The notes beneath the pieces are model-generated. The model did not search any database, was not told the DNA's origin, and saw only the letters and a program-made list of their open reading frames with translations. Shown here one piece after another: positions 25,442 through 35,454 of a stretch of 44,839 bases of DNA (position 1 is its first letter; each line of letters begins with the position of its first letter). Position numbers and translations under genes: made by a program. Source of the stretch: Elusimicrobiota bacterium (GTDB lineage: Bacteria > Elusimicrobiota > Endomicrobiia > Endomicrobiales > JAPLKN01); the NCBI GenBank assembly GCA_026388075.1, contig JAPLKN010000108.1:1-44839 (forward strand), written 5' to 3'.

Positions 25442-25822
25442 TTACTTGACTATTTCGGGTGTTACAACTTGATTTTGTCCTTCAGGAGGCAAAACCACGC
25501 TGATAGACCCCTTAGAGATCTGAACTTTTACATTTTCGGCGATTTTAACTTCAACTATTTCACCTTTTACCGATGAAACCACGCCGAACATCCCGCCGGC
25601 AGTAATAACTTTATCGTCTTTTTGCAGTTCATTGATCATTTTCTGGTGATCTTTTGCTTTTTTCTGCTGCGGTCTGATAAGAAAAAAGTAGAAAATGACA
25701 AAGATGACGACAAGCGGCATAAAACTGCTTATAGCATTTGCCTGTTGCGGATCAGCAGCATGAAGATTTGATGCAAGCGAAAAAACTAAAAACAATGAGG
25801 ATTTTAAACTAATTTTGCTCAT
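25442..25822 (-). CDS. yajC: preprotein translocase subunit YajC
   Basis: YajC is an accessory protein of the SecDF complex. The core motif is clear: one membrane segment (about residues 34-50, FMPLVVIFVIFYFFLI) followed by RPQQKKAKDHQKMIN, then DDKVITAGGMFGVVSSV. At 126 aa it is slightly long because the N-terminus carries an apparent signal peptide ending SLASNLHA before ADPQ. GGGGAG lies upstream of ATG. The gene follows tgt by 20 nt, as in many bacteria, with paralogous HD genes on both sides of the tgt-yajC pair. Confidence 0.95.
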   Translation of the reverse strand: MSKISLKSSLFLVFSLASNLHAADPQQANAISSFMPLVVIFVIFYFFLIRPQQKKAKDHQKMINELQKDDKVITAGGMFGVVSSVKGEIVEVKIAENVKVQISKGSISVVLPPEGQNQVVTPEIVK

Positions 25823-25842
25823 TTTTTTCTCCCCTTTTCGTT

Positions 25843-27644
<1,802 letters not shown>

Positions 27645-27660
27645 CGTTATACCTCTTCTA

Positions 27661-27780
27661 TTAGCGTATAGTGAATAGCGTTTAGGGTATAGAAAACGGC
27701 ATTGATAAAATTCTCCTGTCTTTAACTATACGCTATCCCTGCCCCGCCACGGGCGGGCGGCGCTACACGCTATACGCTAA
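27661..27780. repeat. palindromic intergenic element B (AGCGTATAG family)
   Basis: This 120-bp element has perfect 11-bp terminal inverted repeats, TTAGCGTATAG (27661-27671) and CTATACGCTAA (27770-27780). It holds a second internal copy of the arm motif and a GC-rich hairpin, CCCGCC-ACG-GGCGGG. The right terminus contains the queA stop codon TAG (27779-27777). It shares arms and core type with element A. Confidence 0.85.
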
Positions 27781-28847
27781 ATAATAAGCATCGCATCGCC
27801 GTAAGAAAAAAATCTATATTTCTTTTCTATGGCTTCTTTATAAGATCTAAATATGGCTTCTTTTCCGGCAAACGCGCAAACCATCATAAGCGGTGTTGAT
27901 TTTGGCAAATGTAAATTTGTTAAAATCGCGTCAATTACCTTAAATTCATATCCGGGATGAATAAAAATATTTGTAAAATTGTTTGACGGCATAACCTTAA
28001 AACTGCCGTTTACTTTTTTTGCGCTTGATTCTATTGCCCGAACAGCTGTCGTACCGCAGGCGAACACTTTTTTCCCTCCATCAATGGCATTGTTTATTAT
28101 TCCGGAAGCATTTTCGTCAATTTCATAATATTCAGGAAGCATCATATGCTTTGAAATATCTTCGGAATCAATTAATTTAAAAGTTCCACGACCGACATGC
28201 AAAATTATTTCAGCGATTTTGACGCCTTTTTGTTTAATTTTTTCAATAAGCTCATTTGTAAAATGAAGCCCGGCTGTCGGAGCAGCAATTGAGCCTGTTT
28301 CTTTAGCGTACACGGTCTGATACCTTTCTTTGTCAAATTCCTTTAAGTTATCTGATTCGGCCCGCTTTATGTAAGGAGGAAGAGGCATAGCCCCAAACTT
28401 TTCAATAAGTTCTTCAACACAATTTTTGTCAATCTCAATTAGAGCTTCGCCGCTCGGCATATAGCTAATTATTTTTACTGAATATTTATCACCTAACAGA
28501 ATCTTTTTCCCAGGCGCAATAAACGGCTTTACCAATGCAAGATATTTTCCGGCTATCATTTGAGATTTTGGTTCAATAAATAAAATTTCAACTTTTCCGC
28601 CGGTTTCTTTTTTTCCGTAAATTCTTGAAGGGATTACTTTTGTTTTGTTGAGAATTAGACAATCGCCCGGATTCAAATAATCCAGTATATCTTTAAAAAA
28701 AAGATGGCGGATTTCCCCTGTTTTTTTATCAAGCGCTAACAGCCTTGAATTATCGCGCTGTTCAACAGGTTTTTGAGCAATAAGTTCTCTCGGCACTTCA
28801 AATGAATATTCCGTTAATTTGTTTGAGATAACTTCTTCTGCAATCAT
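27777..28847 (-). CDS. queA: S-adenosylmethionine:tRNA ribosyltransferase-isomerase
   Basis: QueA moves the ribosyl part of AdoMet onto preQ1-tRNA, making epoxyqueuosine. The 356-aa protein has RELIAQKPVEQRDNSRLL, CLILNKTKVIPSRIYGKK, SIAAPTAGLHFT, ILHVGRGTFKLI, and a C-terminal TNLHLPKSTPLMMVCAFAG, all QueA-typical. It follows the spoIID-like gene by 4 nt. Its stop codon is part of palindromic element B, so the C-terminal end ALLI-like MLII is fixed by the repeat border. Confidence 0.97.
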   Translation of the reverse strand: MIAEEVISNKLTEYSFEVPRELIAQKPVEQRDNSRLLALDKKTGEIRHLFFKDILDYLNPGDCLILNKTKVIPSRIYGKKETGGKVEILFIEPKSQMIAGKYLALVKPFIAPGKKILLGDKYSVKIISYMPSGEALIEIDKNCVEELIEKFGAMPLPPYIKRAESDNLKEFDKERYQTVYAKETGSIAAPTAGLHFTNELIEKIKQKGVKIAEIILHVGRGTFKLIDSEDISKHMMLPEYYEIDENASGIINNAIDGGKKVFACGTTAVRAIESSAKKVNGSFKVMPSNNFTNIFIHPGYEFKVIDAILTNLHLPKSTPLMMVCAFAGKEAIFRSYKEAIEKKYRFFSYGDAMLII

Positions 28848-28851
28848 TTAT

Positions 28852-30027
28852 TTATTGTTCCTCTTCATCCCACTTAGCAAGATATGTTCCTGGATAAAAA
28901 TATTTTAGTATTTTTTCATAATCAAAACCCTTATCGGCCATATTTCTTGCGCTTTCCTGGCAAAGGCCTACGCCATGGCCCCATCCAAGCCCTGAAAATT
29001 CAAAAGAATCCCCCTTTTCTGATATTTCTTCAAATAGAGTACTTTTAATATGCCAAGGATCAACCAAAACACGGAATTTCGCCGCGTTTAATTCAATAGT
29101 TTGTTTATCCCCGTAAATTTTAAGAATCTTTGTCCTTCCAGAATCCGTTTTTCCTATCATCTTTATTTTTTCAATGTATCCAACTTCATAGCCATTATCA
29201 GAAAGTCTTTGCGTAATAAAATCTTTGCTTACTTTATTTTTCCAATAATCCACTTTATAGCCGTTAGAATACTTTACAGATCGTCCTTTCAGATACTTAG
29301 GGGCTGTCCCTCCCCATACTTCTTCAATATTTTCGGTATGGCCTCCGCAAGAACTGTGAAAAAAAGTGCTCGCAAGTTTACCGTTATAAAACAATACCTC
29401 GCCCCTTGTTTCATTGACTGCTCTATTAGTATTTTCATTTTCTGAATCTACTCCTACGTATACCTGGCAAAGCGTTGTATCGCACAGATTAAAACCTTCT
29501 TTCATATGAAGAGATAGACTCCTAAGAGCAAATGTCCGGCTGATAACAGCCTGAGCCCTTAAAGACTCTTCCGGCCAAGATGCTACGACCTCTTTTGGAA
29601 GAACCCCGTAAAGATATTCTTCAACATCAAGCTCATTTATTACTGAAATCTTACCGTTTACTAAATTTAAAAATATATTACCTCGATATTCCTTACTATT
29701 TACTAAAATCCTGCTTGATTCTCCCTTCGGTATAATTTCAATATCTGAAGAAAAACTTCTCCCGCTAAAAACTATTCTATCATCTTCAGCTTTTACTATA
29801 TATCTCCTGTTATCTTTAAGGACATAAGTATTTCCTGAAACATGGAGATAACATACTCCTTTACAGAAAATATTCACAACCTGTTCATTTTTCAAAATCC
29901 TCACTTTTAACAGCTGAACCGTAATTTGGGATGAAAGTTCACATGGCAATAAAAAGCCCAAAAATAAAAAAACCCAAAAGGCTTTATTTAAGTTATTTTT
30001 TAGCAGAAATTTCATGGTAAATTTCAT
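28852..30027 (-). CDS. SpoIID/LytB domain protein
   Basis: A 391-aa exported protein with an N-terminal hydrophobic segment (about residues 13-29). The SpoIID domain follows, marked by YLYGVLPKEVVASWPEESL, RAQAVISRTFAL, HSSCGGHTENIEEVWGG, and FSGLGWGHGVGLCQESARNM with YFYPGTYL at the end. SpoIID-type enzymes are lytic transglycosylases acting on denuded glycan strands; in non-sporeformers they probably remodel the wall at division. The ATG overlaps the DUF2905 stop by 4 nt. The ruvB-spoIID-queA-tgt neighbourhood is widespread. Confidence 0.92.
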   Translation of the reverse strand: MKFTMKFLLKNNLNKAFWVFLFLGFLLPCELSSQITVQLLKVRILKNEQVVNIFCKGVCYLHVSGNTYVLKDNRRYIVKAEDDRIVFSGRSFSSDIEIIPKGESSRILVNSKEYRGNIFLNLVNGKISVINELDVEEYLYGVLPKEVVASWPEESLRAQAVISRTFALRSLSLHMKEGFNLCDTTLCQVYVGVDSENENTNRAVNETRGEVLFYNGKLASTFFHSSCGGHTENIEEVWGGTAPKYLKGRSVKYSNGYKVDYWKNKVSKDFITQRLSDNGYEVGYIEKIKMIGKTDSGRTKILKIYGDKQTIELNAAKFRVLVDPWHIKSTLFEEISEKGDSFEFSGLGWGHGVGLCQESARNMADKGFDYEKILKYFYPGTYLAKWDEEEQ

Positions 30028-30239
30028 TTTGACCTAAAAATCCAAAAAATTAAAGAAATTACAACACTTAAGATCAAGCAAGTGGCTAGCGGAAAATAAA
30101 AAGCAAATTTTTCTTTTTTAATGTAAATATCGCCCGGCAGCTTGCCTAAAAAAGGAACTTTAGGAATGATTAAAAGAATAATTCCAAGAATTACCAGTAT
30201 TATTCCGAAAAAAATTAATATTTTTGCAAACGCAGTCAT
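30024..30239 (-). CDS. DUF2905 small membrane protein
   Basis: A 71-aa protein with two membrane segments (about residues 5-26 and 47-67) joined by a short loop, LGKLPGDIYIKKEKFAFYFP, which is the DUF2905 signature. Function is unknown. Genes of this family often occur between ruvB and queA, as here. It starts 8 nt after queH and overlaps the spoIID start by ATGA. Confidence 0.9.
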   Translation of the reverse strand: MTAFAKILIFFGIILVILGIILLIIPKVPFLGKLPGDIYIKKEKFAFYFPLATCLILSVVISLIFWIFRSK

Positions 30240-30247
30240 TTATCTTA

Positions 30248-30784
30248 TTATTTTTGCTTTTTTTCTTTTTGCTCTTCAAGAGAAAACGAACACCCGCAGT
30301 ATTTCTGAACGTAAAGCTTTTTTTCTGCTATTTTATTTTTGCCGTCATAATAAAAAGGCCTGAAATCCCTGTAAATAAAATTTAAATTTTCAGCTTTTGC
30401 GATTTGTTCAGCGATAAATTTTATGTCTTCGTGCTTTTGATGCGGGCTTGATAAAAGCGTTGATGAAAAGTTTCTTATGTTAAGCCTTTTTGCTTCCAGC
30501 GCTGTCTGGCTTAACCTAAGGTAATAACAAAGTTTGCAGCGTTCAGTATTTTTTCTGGTATTTTGCCAGATCCAGCTGTCTTTTGAAAAATCAGGGCCGT
30601 TTATCAGTTCTTTCCCCTGTTCTGTTAAAAAAACAATAAGGGCTTCTTTTCTTTTATCGTGCTCATCCTTTGGCTGTATGTTGGGATTAAACCAAAAACT
30701 CTTTATCTCAAAATCTTTTGAAAGCATATCCAAAACAGACGGCGAACAGGGAGCGCAGCAGTGATGAAGCAGCAATCTTTCCAT
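30248..30784 (-). CDS. queH: epoxyqueuosine reductase QueH
   Basis: QueH (formerly DUF208) reduces epoxyqueuosine to queuosine and replaces B12-dependent QueG. The N-terminal LLLHHCCAPCSPSVL has the adjacent CC pair. RCKLCYYLRLSQTA supplies two more cysteines, and YCGCSFSLEEQ the third pair; these bind the Fe-S cluster and a second metal. I choose the ATG at 30784 (MERLLLHHCC, 178 aa). An upstream TTG would put the start inside palindromic element C. The presumed SD, ACGGGGT, is the end of that element. Queuosine synthesis is completed here with queA and tgt. Confidence 0.94.
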   Translation of the reverse strand: MERLLLHHCCAPCSPSVLDMLSKDFEIKSFWFNPNIQPKDEHDKRKEALIVFLTEQGKELINGPDFSKDSWIWQNTRKNTERCKLCYYLRLSQTALEAKRLNIRNFSSTLLSSPHQKHEDIKFIAEQIAKAENLNFIYRDFRPFYYDGKNKIAEKKLYVQKYCGCSFSLEEQKEKKQK

Positions 30785-30791
30785 AAGATTT

Positions 30792-30924
30792 ACCCCGTTA
30801 GAGAATTCTGTCAATTCCTATATCTAGCATGAACCGATGTTCTTATATTTCCCCCTAATGTCGTCATCAGTATTTGGTAGAAACCCGTTGATCGCCTGCC
30901 AGTGAGGCAAGTCTCTAACGGGGT
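30792..30924. repeat. palindromic intergenic element C (CCCCGTTAGAGA type)
   Basis: This 133-bp element has perfect 13-bp terminal inverted repeats, ACCCCGTTAGAGA (30792-30804) and TCTCTAACGGGGT (30912-30924). The right end directly abuts the ruvB stop TAA (30927-30925), and the left end supplies the likely queH Shine-Dalgarno. A small internal hairpin (GCCT...AGGC) and an AACCCGTTGATC segment lie near the right end. No other copy was found in the window. Confidence 0.85.
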
Positions 30925-31959
30925 TTACTTAATGAGTTCTTGAGCAGATATATTGGTTTGTTTTAAACCAAGGTGGGTATAACCATTTGTCGTAACCATA
31001 CGGCCCCTGGGAGTACGCGCGATAAAACCGGACTGGATTAGAAATGGCTCATACACATCGGTAATAGTATCAACTTCTTCTGAAACGGCAACCGCAATAG
31101 TGTCAACACCAACCGGGCCGCCGGAAAATTTTTCAATAATGGTTTTTAGGATTAGCCTGTCCATCTTTTCAAGGCCTGCCTTATCAACTTCCAGTGCTTC
31201 AAGAGCACTCTGCGCAATTGCCTTCGTTATCTTTCCCTGTCCTTCAACTTCAGCAAAATCCCTTACTCTTTTCAAAAGCCGGTTAACTATTCTCGGGGTA
31301 CCTCTTGATCGCAAAGCGATTTCCTCTGTCCCGCCTTCATCAATTTCAATTTTCATGATTTTTGCAGATCTTAAAACAATTTTTTTTAGTTCCTCGTGTT
31401 CATAAAAGTTTAAATGGTTGACTATACCAAACCTGTCCCTCAAAGGGCTTGAAAGCAGCCCCGCGCGAGTTGTCGCTCCGACAAGAGTAAATTTTGGAAC
31501 CGGGAGTTTTATTGTTTTTGCGGAAGGCCCCTGGCCGATAATTATGTCAAGCTCAAAATCTTCCATAACCGGATAAAGAGCTTCTTCAACCAGGTGGTTC
31601 ATCCTGTGTATTTCATCAATGAAAAATATATCTCCTTCAGACAAATTAGTCAGTATAGCGGCAAGGTCTCCCACGCGCTCTAAGACAGGCCCTGAAGTCA
31701 TGCGGAGGTTTCCGCCCATTTCCCTTGCTATTATATGCGCAAGAGTTGTTTTCCCAAGCCCGGGAGGCGCATAGAAAAGGCAATGATCAAGACTTTCTTT
31801 TCTTTTTTTGGAAGCTTCTATAAATATTTTTAGATTTTTCTTGAGCTTTTCCTGGCCTATAAATTCATCCAGAGTTTTTGGGCGCAGGGTATTTTCCGCC
31901 CTGTTTTCTTCGGAAGTCTTTACTGCGGACACAATCCTTTCAAAATTTTGTTCTTCCAT
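30925..31959 (-). CDS. ruvB: Holliday junction branch migration helicase RuvB
   Basis: RuvB is the AAA+ motor that drives RuvA-bound Holliday junctions. Walker A is [12 protein letters not shown], Walker B is [10 protein letters not shown], sensor 1 lies in [11 protein letters not shown], and the C-terminal winged helix contains [18 protein letters not shown] and ARTPRGRM. I place the start at ATG 31959 ([11 protein letters not shown], 344 aa) because AGGTG is well spaced before it; a GTG three codons earlier is possible. It follows ruvA by 30 nt. The stop abuts element C. Confidence 0.98.
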   Translation of the reverse strand: MEEQNFERIVSAVKTSEENRAENTLRPKTLDEFIGQEKLKKNLKIFIEASKKRKESLDHCLFYAPPGLGKTTLAHIIAREMGGNLRMTSGPVLERVGDLAAILTNLSEGDIFFIDEIHRMNHLVEEALYPVMEDFELDIIIGQGPSAKTIKLPVPKFTLVGATTRAGLLSSPLRDRFGIVNHLNFYEHEELKKIVLRSAKIMKIEIDEGGTEEIALRSRGTPRIVNRLLKRVRDFAEVEGQGKITKAIAQSALEALEVDKAGLEKMDRLILKTIIEKFSGGPVGVDTIAVAVSEEVDTITDVYEPFLIQSGFIARTPRGRMVTTNGYTHLGLKQTNISAQELIK

Positions 31960-31989
31960 TTTTTGCACCTATAACATCAAACTATTAAT

Positions 31990-32601
31990 TTATATATATT
32001 TCAACGCTTGCCGTATTATTTCCTCAACTGAAAGTTCCGCCCCGCCATTATCTGAAATTTTTTCAACCGCCGAGTATGCATACATCTCTTTATACCCAAG
32101 CGCCACCAGTCCCGCGATAGCTTCAGACTGCGGAGTGGATGCTTTTTTTCTTTCAACCCATTTCTCTGTTCCCGAAATTTTCACTTCCCCAATTTTATCT
32201 TTTAGTGCGATCATAATTTTCTCAGCAGTCTTTTTAGTAAATCCGAACAATCCCGTAAGAATTGAGACATCTTTGTGAATTATGGAATGCCTGAAATCCG
32301 GCAGCGACTTGGTAATTTTATCAAGATATTCCAAGGCTTTTTTTGCGCCGGCGCCCGGAACCTCGTCTTTTAACAAATTAAAAATATCGCGTTCTTCTTC
32401 GGCCAAAAATCCGTAGTAGCTAGTGCTTCCTCCGTACATAGCTACGGACTCAACTATGAAAAGTTTTATTTCTTTACCAAGCGAGGGAAGTTTTTCTGAA
32501 GTTGAAAGAGGGATAAATACCTTGTAACCGACCCCCCCTGCATCGATAATTGCCGAATCCATTGATTTGCCGTCTAATATTCCCCTGAGGTGATTAATCA
32601 T
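31990..32601 (-). CDS. ruvA: Holliday junction protein RuvA
   Basis: RuvA binds the four-way junction and recruits RuvB. The 203-aa protein starts MINHLRGILDGK and has the OB-fold segment DAGGVGYKVFIPLST. The helix-hairpin-helix segments are partly atypical: LLKDEVPGAGAKKALEYLD, then LTGLFGFTKKTAEKIMIALK. The C-terminal domain (GLVALGYKEMYAYSAVEKI) contacts RuvB. It starts 3 nt after the ruvC stop, and order ruvC-ruvA-ruvB is standard. Confidence 0.95.
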   Translation of the reverse strand: MINHLRGILDGKSMDSAIIDAGGVGYKVFIPLSTSEKLPSLGKEIKLFIVESVAMYGGSTSYYGFLAEEERDIFNLLKDEVPGAGAKKALEYLDKITKSLPDFRHSIIHKDVSILTGLFGFTKKTAEKIMIALKDKIGEVKISGTEKWVERKKASTPQSEAIAGLVALGYKEMYAYSAVEKISDNGGAELSVEEIIRQALKYI

Positions 32602-32604
32602 ATT

Positions 32605-33081
32605 TCACCATTTAGCCGTATTCAAATGGCATATCGCTATAGCTAATGCGTCTGCGGCATCGTCGGGTTTTGGGATTTCTTTCATCCCTAAAAGCGTTTT
32701 TACCATTTGCTGAATTTGAGCTTTGTCCGCAGAACCGTATCCGGTAAGCGCTATTTTCACGTGACGCGGATTATATTCATATAGCGGAATTTTTGAAAGC
32801 GCCGCAGAAAGCAACACTACACCGCGGGCCTGGCTGACAGCAGCCACGGTCCTTGCTTCTTTTGAAAAAAACAGTTCTTCAAGCGCAAAAGCGTTCGGCT
32901 TATATGCTTGAATAATATTGGTTAAATCCTGATAAATAAATTTTAGGCGTTCGCTTAAAGTCTGTGCCGGTTTTGTTTTTATGCACCCGTAATCAACCAA
33001 AAATACTCTATTTTTATCTATGGCTTTTACTAAACCCCAGCCTGTAAGCGCTAAACCGGGATCAACTCCTAAAATGATCAT
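32605..33081 (-). CDS. ruvC: crossover junction endodeoxyribonuclease RuvC
   Basis: RuvC resolves Holliday junctions. The RNase H-like acidic residues are visible: Asp7 in ILGVDPGLALTGWG, Glu68 in FALEELFF, and Asp141/Asp144 in KPDDAADALAIAICH. At 158 aa the length is normal. It lies downstream of yebC after palindromic element D and 3 nt before ruvA. Confidence 0.96.
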   Translation of the reverse strand: MIILGVDPGLALTGWGLVKAIDKNRVFLVDYGCIKTKPAQTLSERLKFIYQDLTNIIQAYKPNAFALEELFFSKEARTVAAVSQARGVVLLSAALSKIPLYEYNPRHVKIALTGYGSADKAQIQQMVKTLLGMKEIPKPDDAADALAIAICHLNTAKW

Positions 33082-33095
33082 AAAACCCCGAGTAA

Positions 33096-33226
33096 CAGGA
33101 TTAAGTAGTAAGCGGTAAGGATTAAGCTGAATAATTAAAAAGTCTTCAAACTTTATCCTTAGAGCAAAGCGTCTTAATCCTTAATACTGAATTTACTTAA
33201 TTCTTAATCCTGAATACTTAATCCTG
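33096..33226. repeat. palindromic intergenic element D (GGATTAAG family)
   Basis: This 131-bp element has perfect 10-bp terminal repeats, CAGGATTAAG (33096-33105) and CTTAATCCTG (33217-33226), and several further copies of GGATTAAG in both orientations inside. It begins 2 nt after the yebC stop and ends 14 nt before the ruvC start. TAAGCGGTAAGGATTAAG is shared with element E. The arms are long and imperfect. Confidence 0.85.
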
Positions 33227-33228
33227 CC

Positions 33229-33990
33229 TTATTTCTGCATTTTTTCTATTCTTTCAATTTCCGCATTTGAAATTTCAAAATTTGAATAGACATTTTTTAC
33301 ATCGTCATGTCCTTCCAGCTCATCCATTAAAGCAATCATTTGTTCCGCGTCTTTTCCTTGAAGTTTTATATATGTTTGAGGCTGGGGAGAAACTTCAGCA
33401 GTATCAATTACCACGTTTTTTTGTTCAAGCCCTTTTTTTACAGCTTCAAAATCTTCGGGCTTAGCGAATATTTCGTATATATCCTCATCTTCGGTACGTA
33501 AATCTTCTACCCCTAAATCAAGAACTATCGTCATCAGCTGGTCTTCATTAATTTTTTTCTTATCAACGGAAATATAGCCTTTCTTTGAAAACATCCAGGA
33601 AACGCATCCCGCTTCGCCCATGTTTCCGCCATGTTGCGAAAAAATCTTCCTGATTTCTGATGCAGTCCGGTTTTTATTGTCAGTTGTAATTTCAACTATA
33701 AGGGCAACTCCCGCCGGCCCGTAACCCTCATAATTTAGTTCTTCGTATATCGCGCCGGGAAGCTCGCCTGTACCGCGCTGAACCGCTTTTTTTATGTTAT
33801 CCTGCGGCATATTCGCTTCACGCGCGGATTCTATCGCTTTTCTCAACCGAGCGTTGTTTTCAATGTTTCCTCCCCCCTCCTTAGCGGCAACAACAATTTC
33901 TCTTATAAGCCTCGTAAAAACTTTTCCTCTTTTAGCATCAATAATAGCTTTTTTGTGCTTAATACCTGCCCATTTCGAATGGCCGGACAT
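33229..33990 (-). CDS. yebC: YebC/PmpR family regulatory protein
   Basis: The 253-aa protein begins MSGHSKWAGIKHKKAIIDAK, the hallmark of this family. GGNIENNARLRKAIESAR, YEGYGPAGVALIVEITTDN and GCVSWMFSKKG are also conserved. Members act as DNA-binding transcription regulators or, for YebC_I/II types, help ribosomes with difficult peptide sequences; which applies here is not shown. Position before ruvCAB is common. AGGAG precedes ATG, and a promoter at 34048-34076 probably drives the yebC-ruv-que-sec run. Confidence 0.96.
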   Translation of the reverse strand: MSGHSKWAGIKHKKAIIDAKRGKVFTRLIREIVVAAKEGGGNIENNARLRKAIESAREANMPQDNIKKAVQRGTGELPGAIYEELNYEGYGPAGVALIVEITTDNKNRTASEIRKIFSQHGGNMGEAGCVSWMFSKKGYISVDKKKINEDQLMTIVLDLGVEDLRTEDEDIYEIFAKPEDFEAVKKGLEQKNVVIDTAEVSPQPQTYIKLQGKDAEQMIALMDELEGHDDVKNVYSNFEISNAEIERIEKMQK

Positions 33991-34047
33991 TTAAACTCTC
34001 CTATCGTAATATTTTATTTTATTTTTTGCAGTGAATTTATACTGAGG

Positions 34048-34076
34048 ATTGTACAAAAAATTTTTAAGATAAGCAA
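34048..34076 (-). promoter_or_regulatory. promoter upstream of yebC
   Basis: On the minus strand: TTGCTT (34076-34071), 17-nt spacer, TACAAT (34053-34048). The -10 is 5 of 6 to consensus and the -35 only 3 of 6. The expected leader is about 50 nt and includes the yebC Shine-Dalgarno AGGAG. It lies after the stop of the glycosyltransferase gene, with no clear terminator between. Confidence 0.5.
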
Positions 34077-34091
34077 CGGATTGAAATGGCA

Positions 34092-35453
34092 CTATCTGCC
34101 CAGAGGTGCTTCGCCTGGAAGGAATTTTCCCGTCTTAATCAATTCTTCAATTTTATATGTGCCGAGTTTTCTTCCCTTTATAAAACCGTCCCATGCAGCC
34201 TCGGCAAAAATACCCCCCTCCCTGAGATCAAACAGCCATTCATCAGCGTATTTGAGTTTGCCGGCAGGTTTAACGCCTGCATGAATATCCTGCAGCCATT
34301 TACTGTTTATATCTTCATGGGGCCCGACGCTCGGAGCCATTAAAATCGGGATTCCCAGGGCACAATAGAAGGTAAGCTCGCTCGGCTTGCTCCATAAAAC
34401 ATCCGTAGTTCTTAAAATCTTGTTAAATTTGTCAAAATACCTGTATATATCATTGTCATAAATTATATTGATTCCGTTATCAATATATTTTGAAAGTTCA
34501 AGGTAATTAATAAAACTCTTAAATTTAACATACACTTCCGCACTAATGCCTGCCGACAAATTTACTTTGAGTTTTCCTTCTTTAATCTTTTCTTTAACAC
34601 TTTTTAAAATTTCCAAAGCCATGTTAGTCTGAACCCCTGATCCTCCCACTGCAAAAGTTACGCTAAAATATTTATCGGTCCGCTCTTTCGGTATTTCTTT
34701 CCCCAGGTATGCCTTAACAGTATTTTTGTGCACGCTAAAAAAACGCAATAAAGGGTCCAGACGGACTAAACGGCTATATAGATCTTCTTTTAATATTTCA
34801 AGGTTTTCATGGCTTCCGACATTTTCTTTAGGCAGGGGAAAACCGGTCAGAAATATTCTTTCTTCGGGAACACCGTATTGAAGAAGCCTTTTTCTGATAC
34901 GCGTACAAGGTGCTATATATTTGATTTTACTTTTCTTTGGATCTTTTGCAACCCAAACCCTATTGCAGTCCGAATCGCAAATTACCAGATAATTATCCCG
35001 GTGTTTAGTTTCAAGCATATCAACGGCAATTGAAGAGCTGTAAAATGTGCTCAATAAAGGAACGGTATCATTTTTAATCTTGTTTAAAAGTGTTCGTGAA
35101 AGCCCGCTTTTAGCTATAAGTTTTCCCAGATATTTTGAGCTGAAATTAGGTTTTGAAAGGTCTCTGGCCGGATAATAAGGCGGTATCTGCTGAAGTAATT
35201 GGTAAAATAGTTGGAAAAATTTTCCAATCAATATAAGTTCTTCTGCTTTAGAAAAGAAATAATATAAATGCCGGAGTTTTCTCCAAACTTTGTATTCTTT
35301 CGGCTCGCAGAAAGTTTGTGAACCTTCAATTAATATTTCTTCTTTTGCCAAATCCTTTAAAGGATAAGCCGCGCGCATGTGCCCCAAGCCCATCATTGCA
35401 GAAACTACCCAAGCTTTTTTTTCGTTTGTTTTGATCTCGGCTTTCGGCTCCAA
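34092..35453 (-). CDS. GT-B glycosyltransferase-like protein (GT28/MGDG synthase-like)
   Basis: A 453-aa protein. The N-terminal VVSAMMGLGHMRAAYPL recalls the G-x-GH-xxA loop of MurG and MGDG synthases, and the C-terminal KPSELTFYCALGIPILMAP, then GPHEDINSKWLQDIHAG, matches the donor-binding part of that clan. No signal or membrane segment is seen. Family naming is uncertain because the middle is divergent. The start is TTG at 35453, supported by AAGGAG 6 nt upstream, which is formed by the end of the preceding gene (gap 1 nt). A lipid-linked acceptor is likely, given the neighbouring GT21-like gene. Confidence 0.6.
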   Translation of the reverse strand: MEPKAEIKTNEKKAWVVSAMMGLGHMRAAYPLKDLAKEEILIEGSQTFCEPKEYKVWRKLRHLYYFFSKAEELILIGKFFQLFYQLLQQIPPYYPARDLSKPNFSSKYLGKLIAKSGLSRTLLNKIKNDTVPLLSTFYSSSIAVDMLETKHRDNYLVICDSDCNRVWVAKDPKKSKIKYIAPCTRIRKRLLQYGVPEERIFLTGFPLPKENVGSHENLEILKEDLYSRLVRLDPLLRFFSVHKNTVKAYLGKEIPKERTDKYFSVTFAVGGSGVQTNMALEILKSVKEKIKEGKLKVNLSAGISAEVYVKFKSFINYLELSKYIDNGINIIYDNDIYRYFDKFNKILRTTDVLWSKPSELTFYCALGIPILMAPSVGPHEDINSKWLQDIHAGVKPAGKLKYADEWLFDLREGGIFAEAAWDGFIKGRKLGTYKIEELIKTGKFLPGEAPLGR

Positions 35454-35454
35454 A

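Noticed and set aside
31808-32278. A plus-strand open frame of 156 codons opposite ruvB/ruvA
   Set aside because: Antisense to two conserved genes, Ser/Phe-rich composition typical of a reverse frame of an AT-rich coding region.
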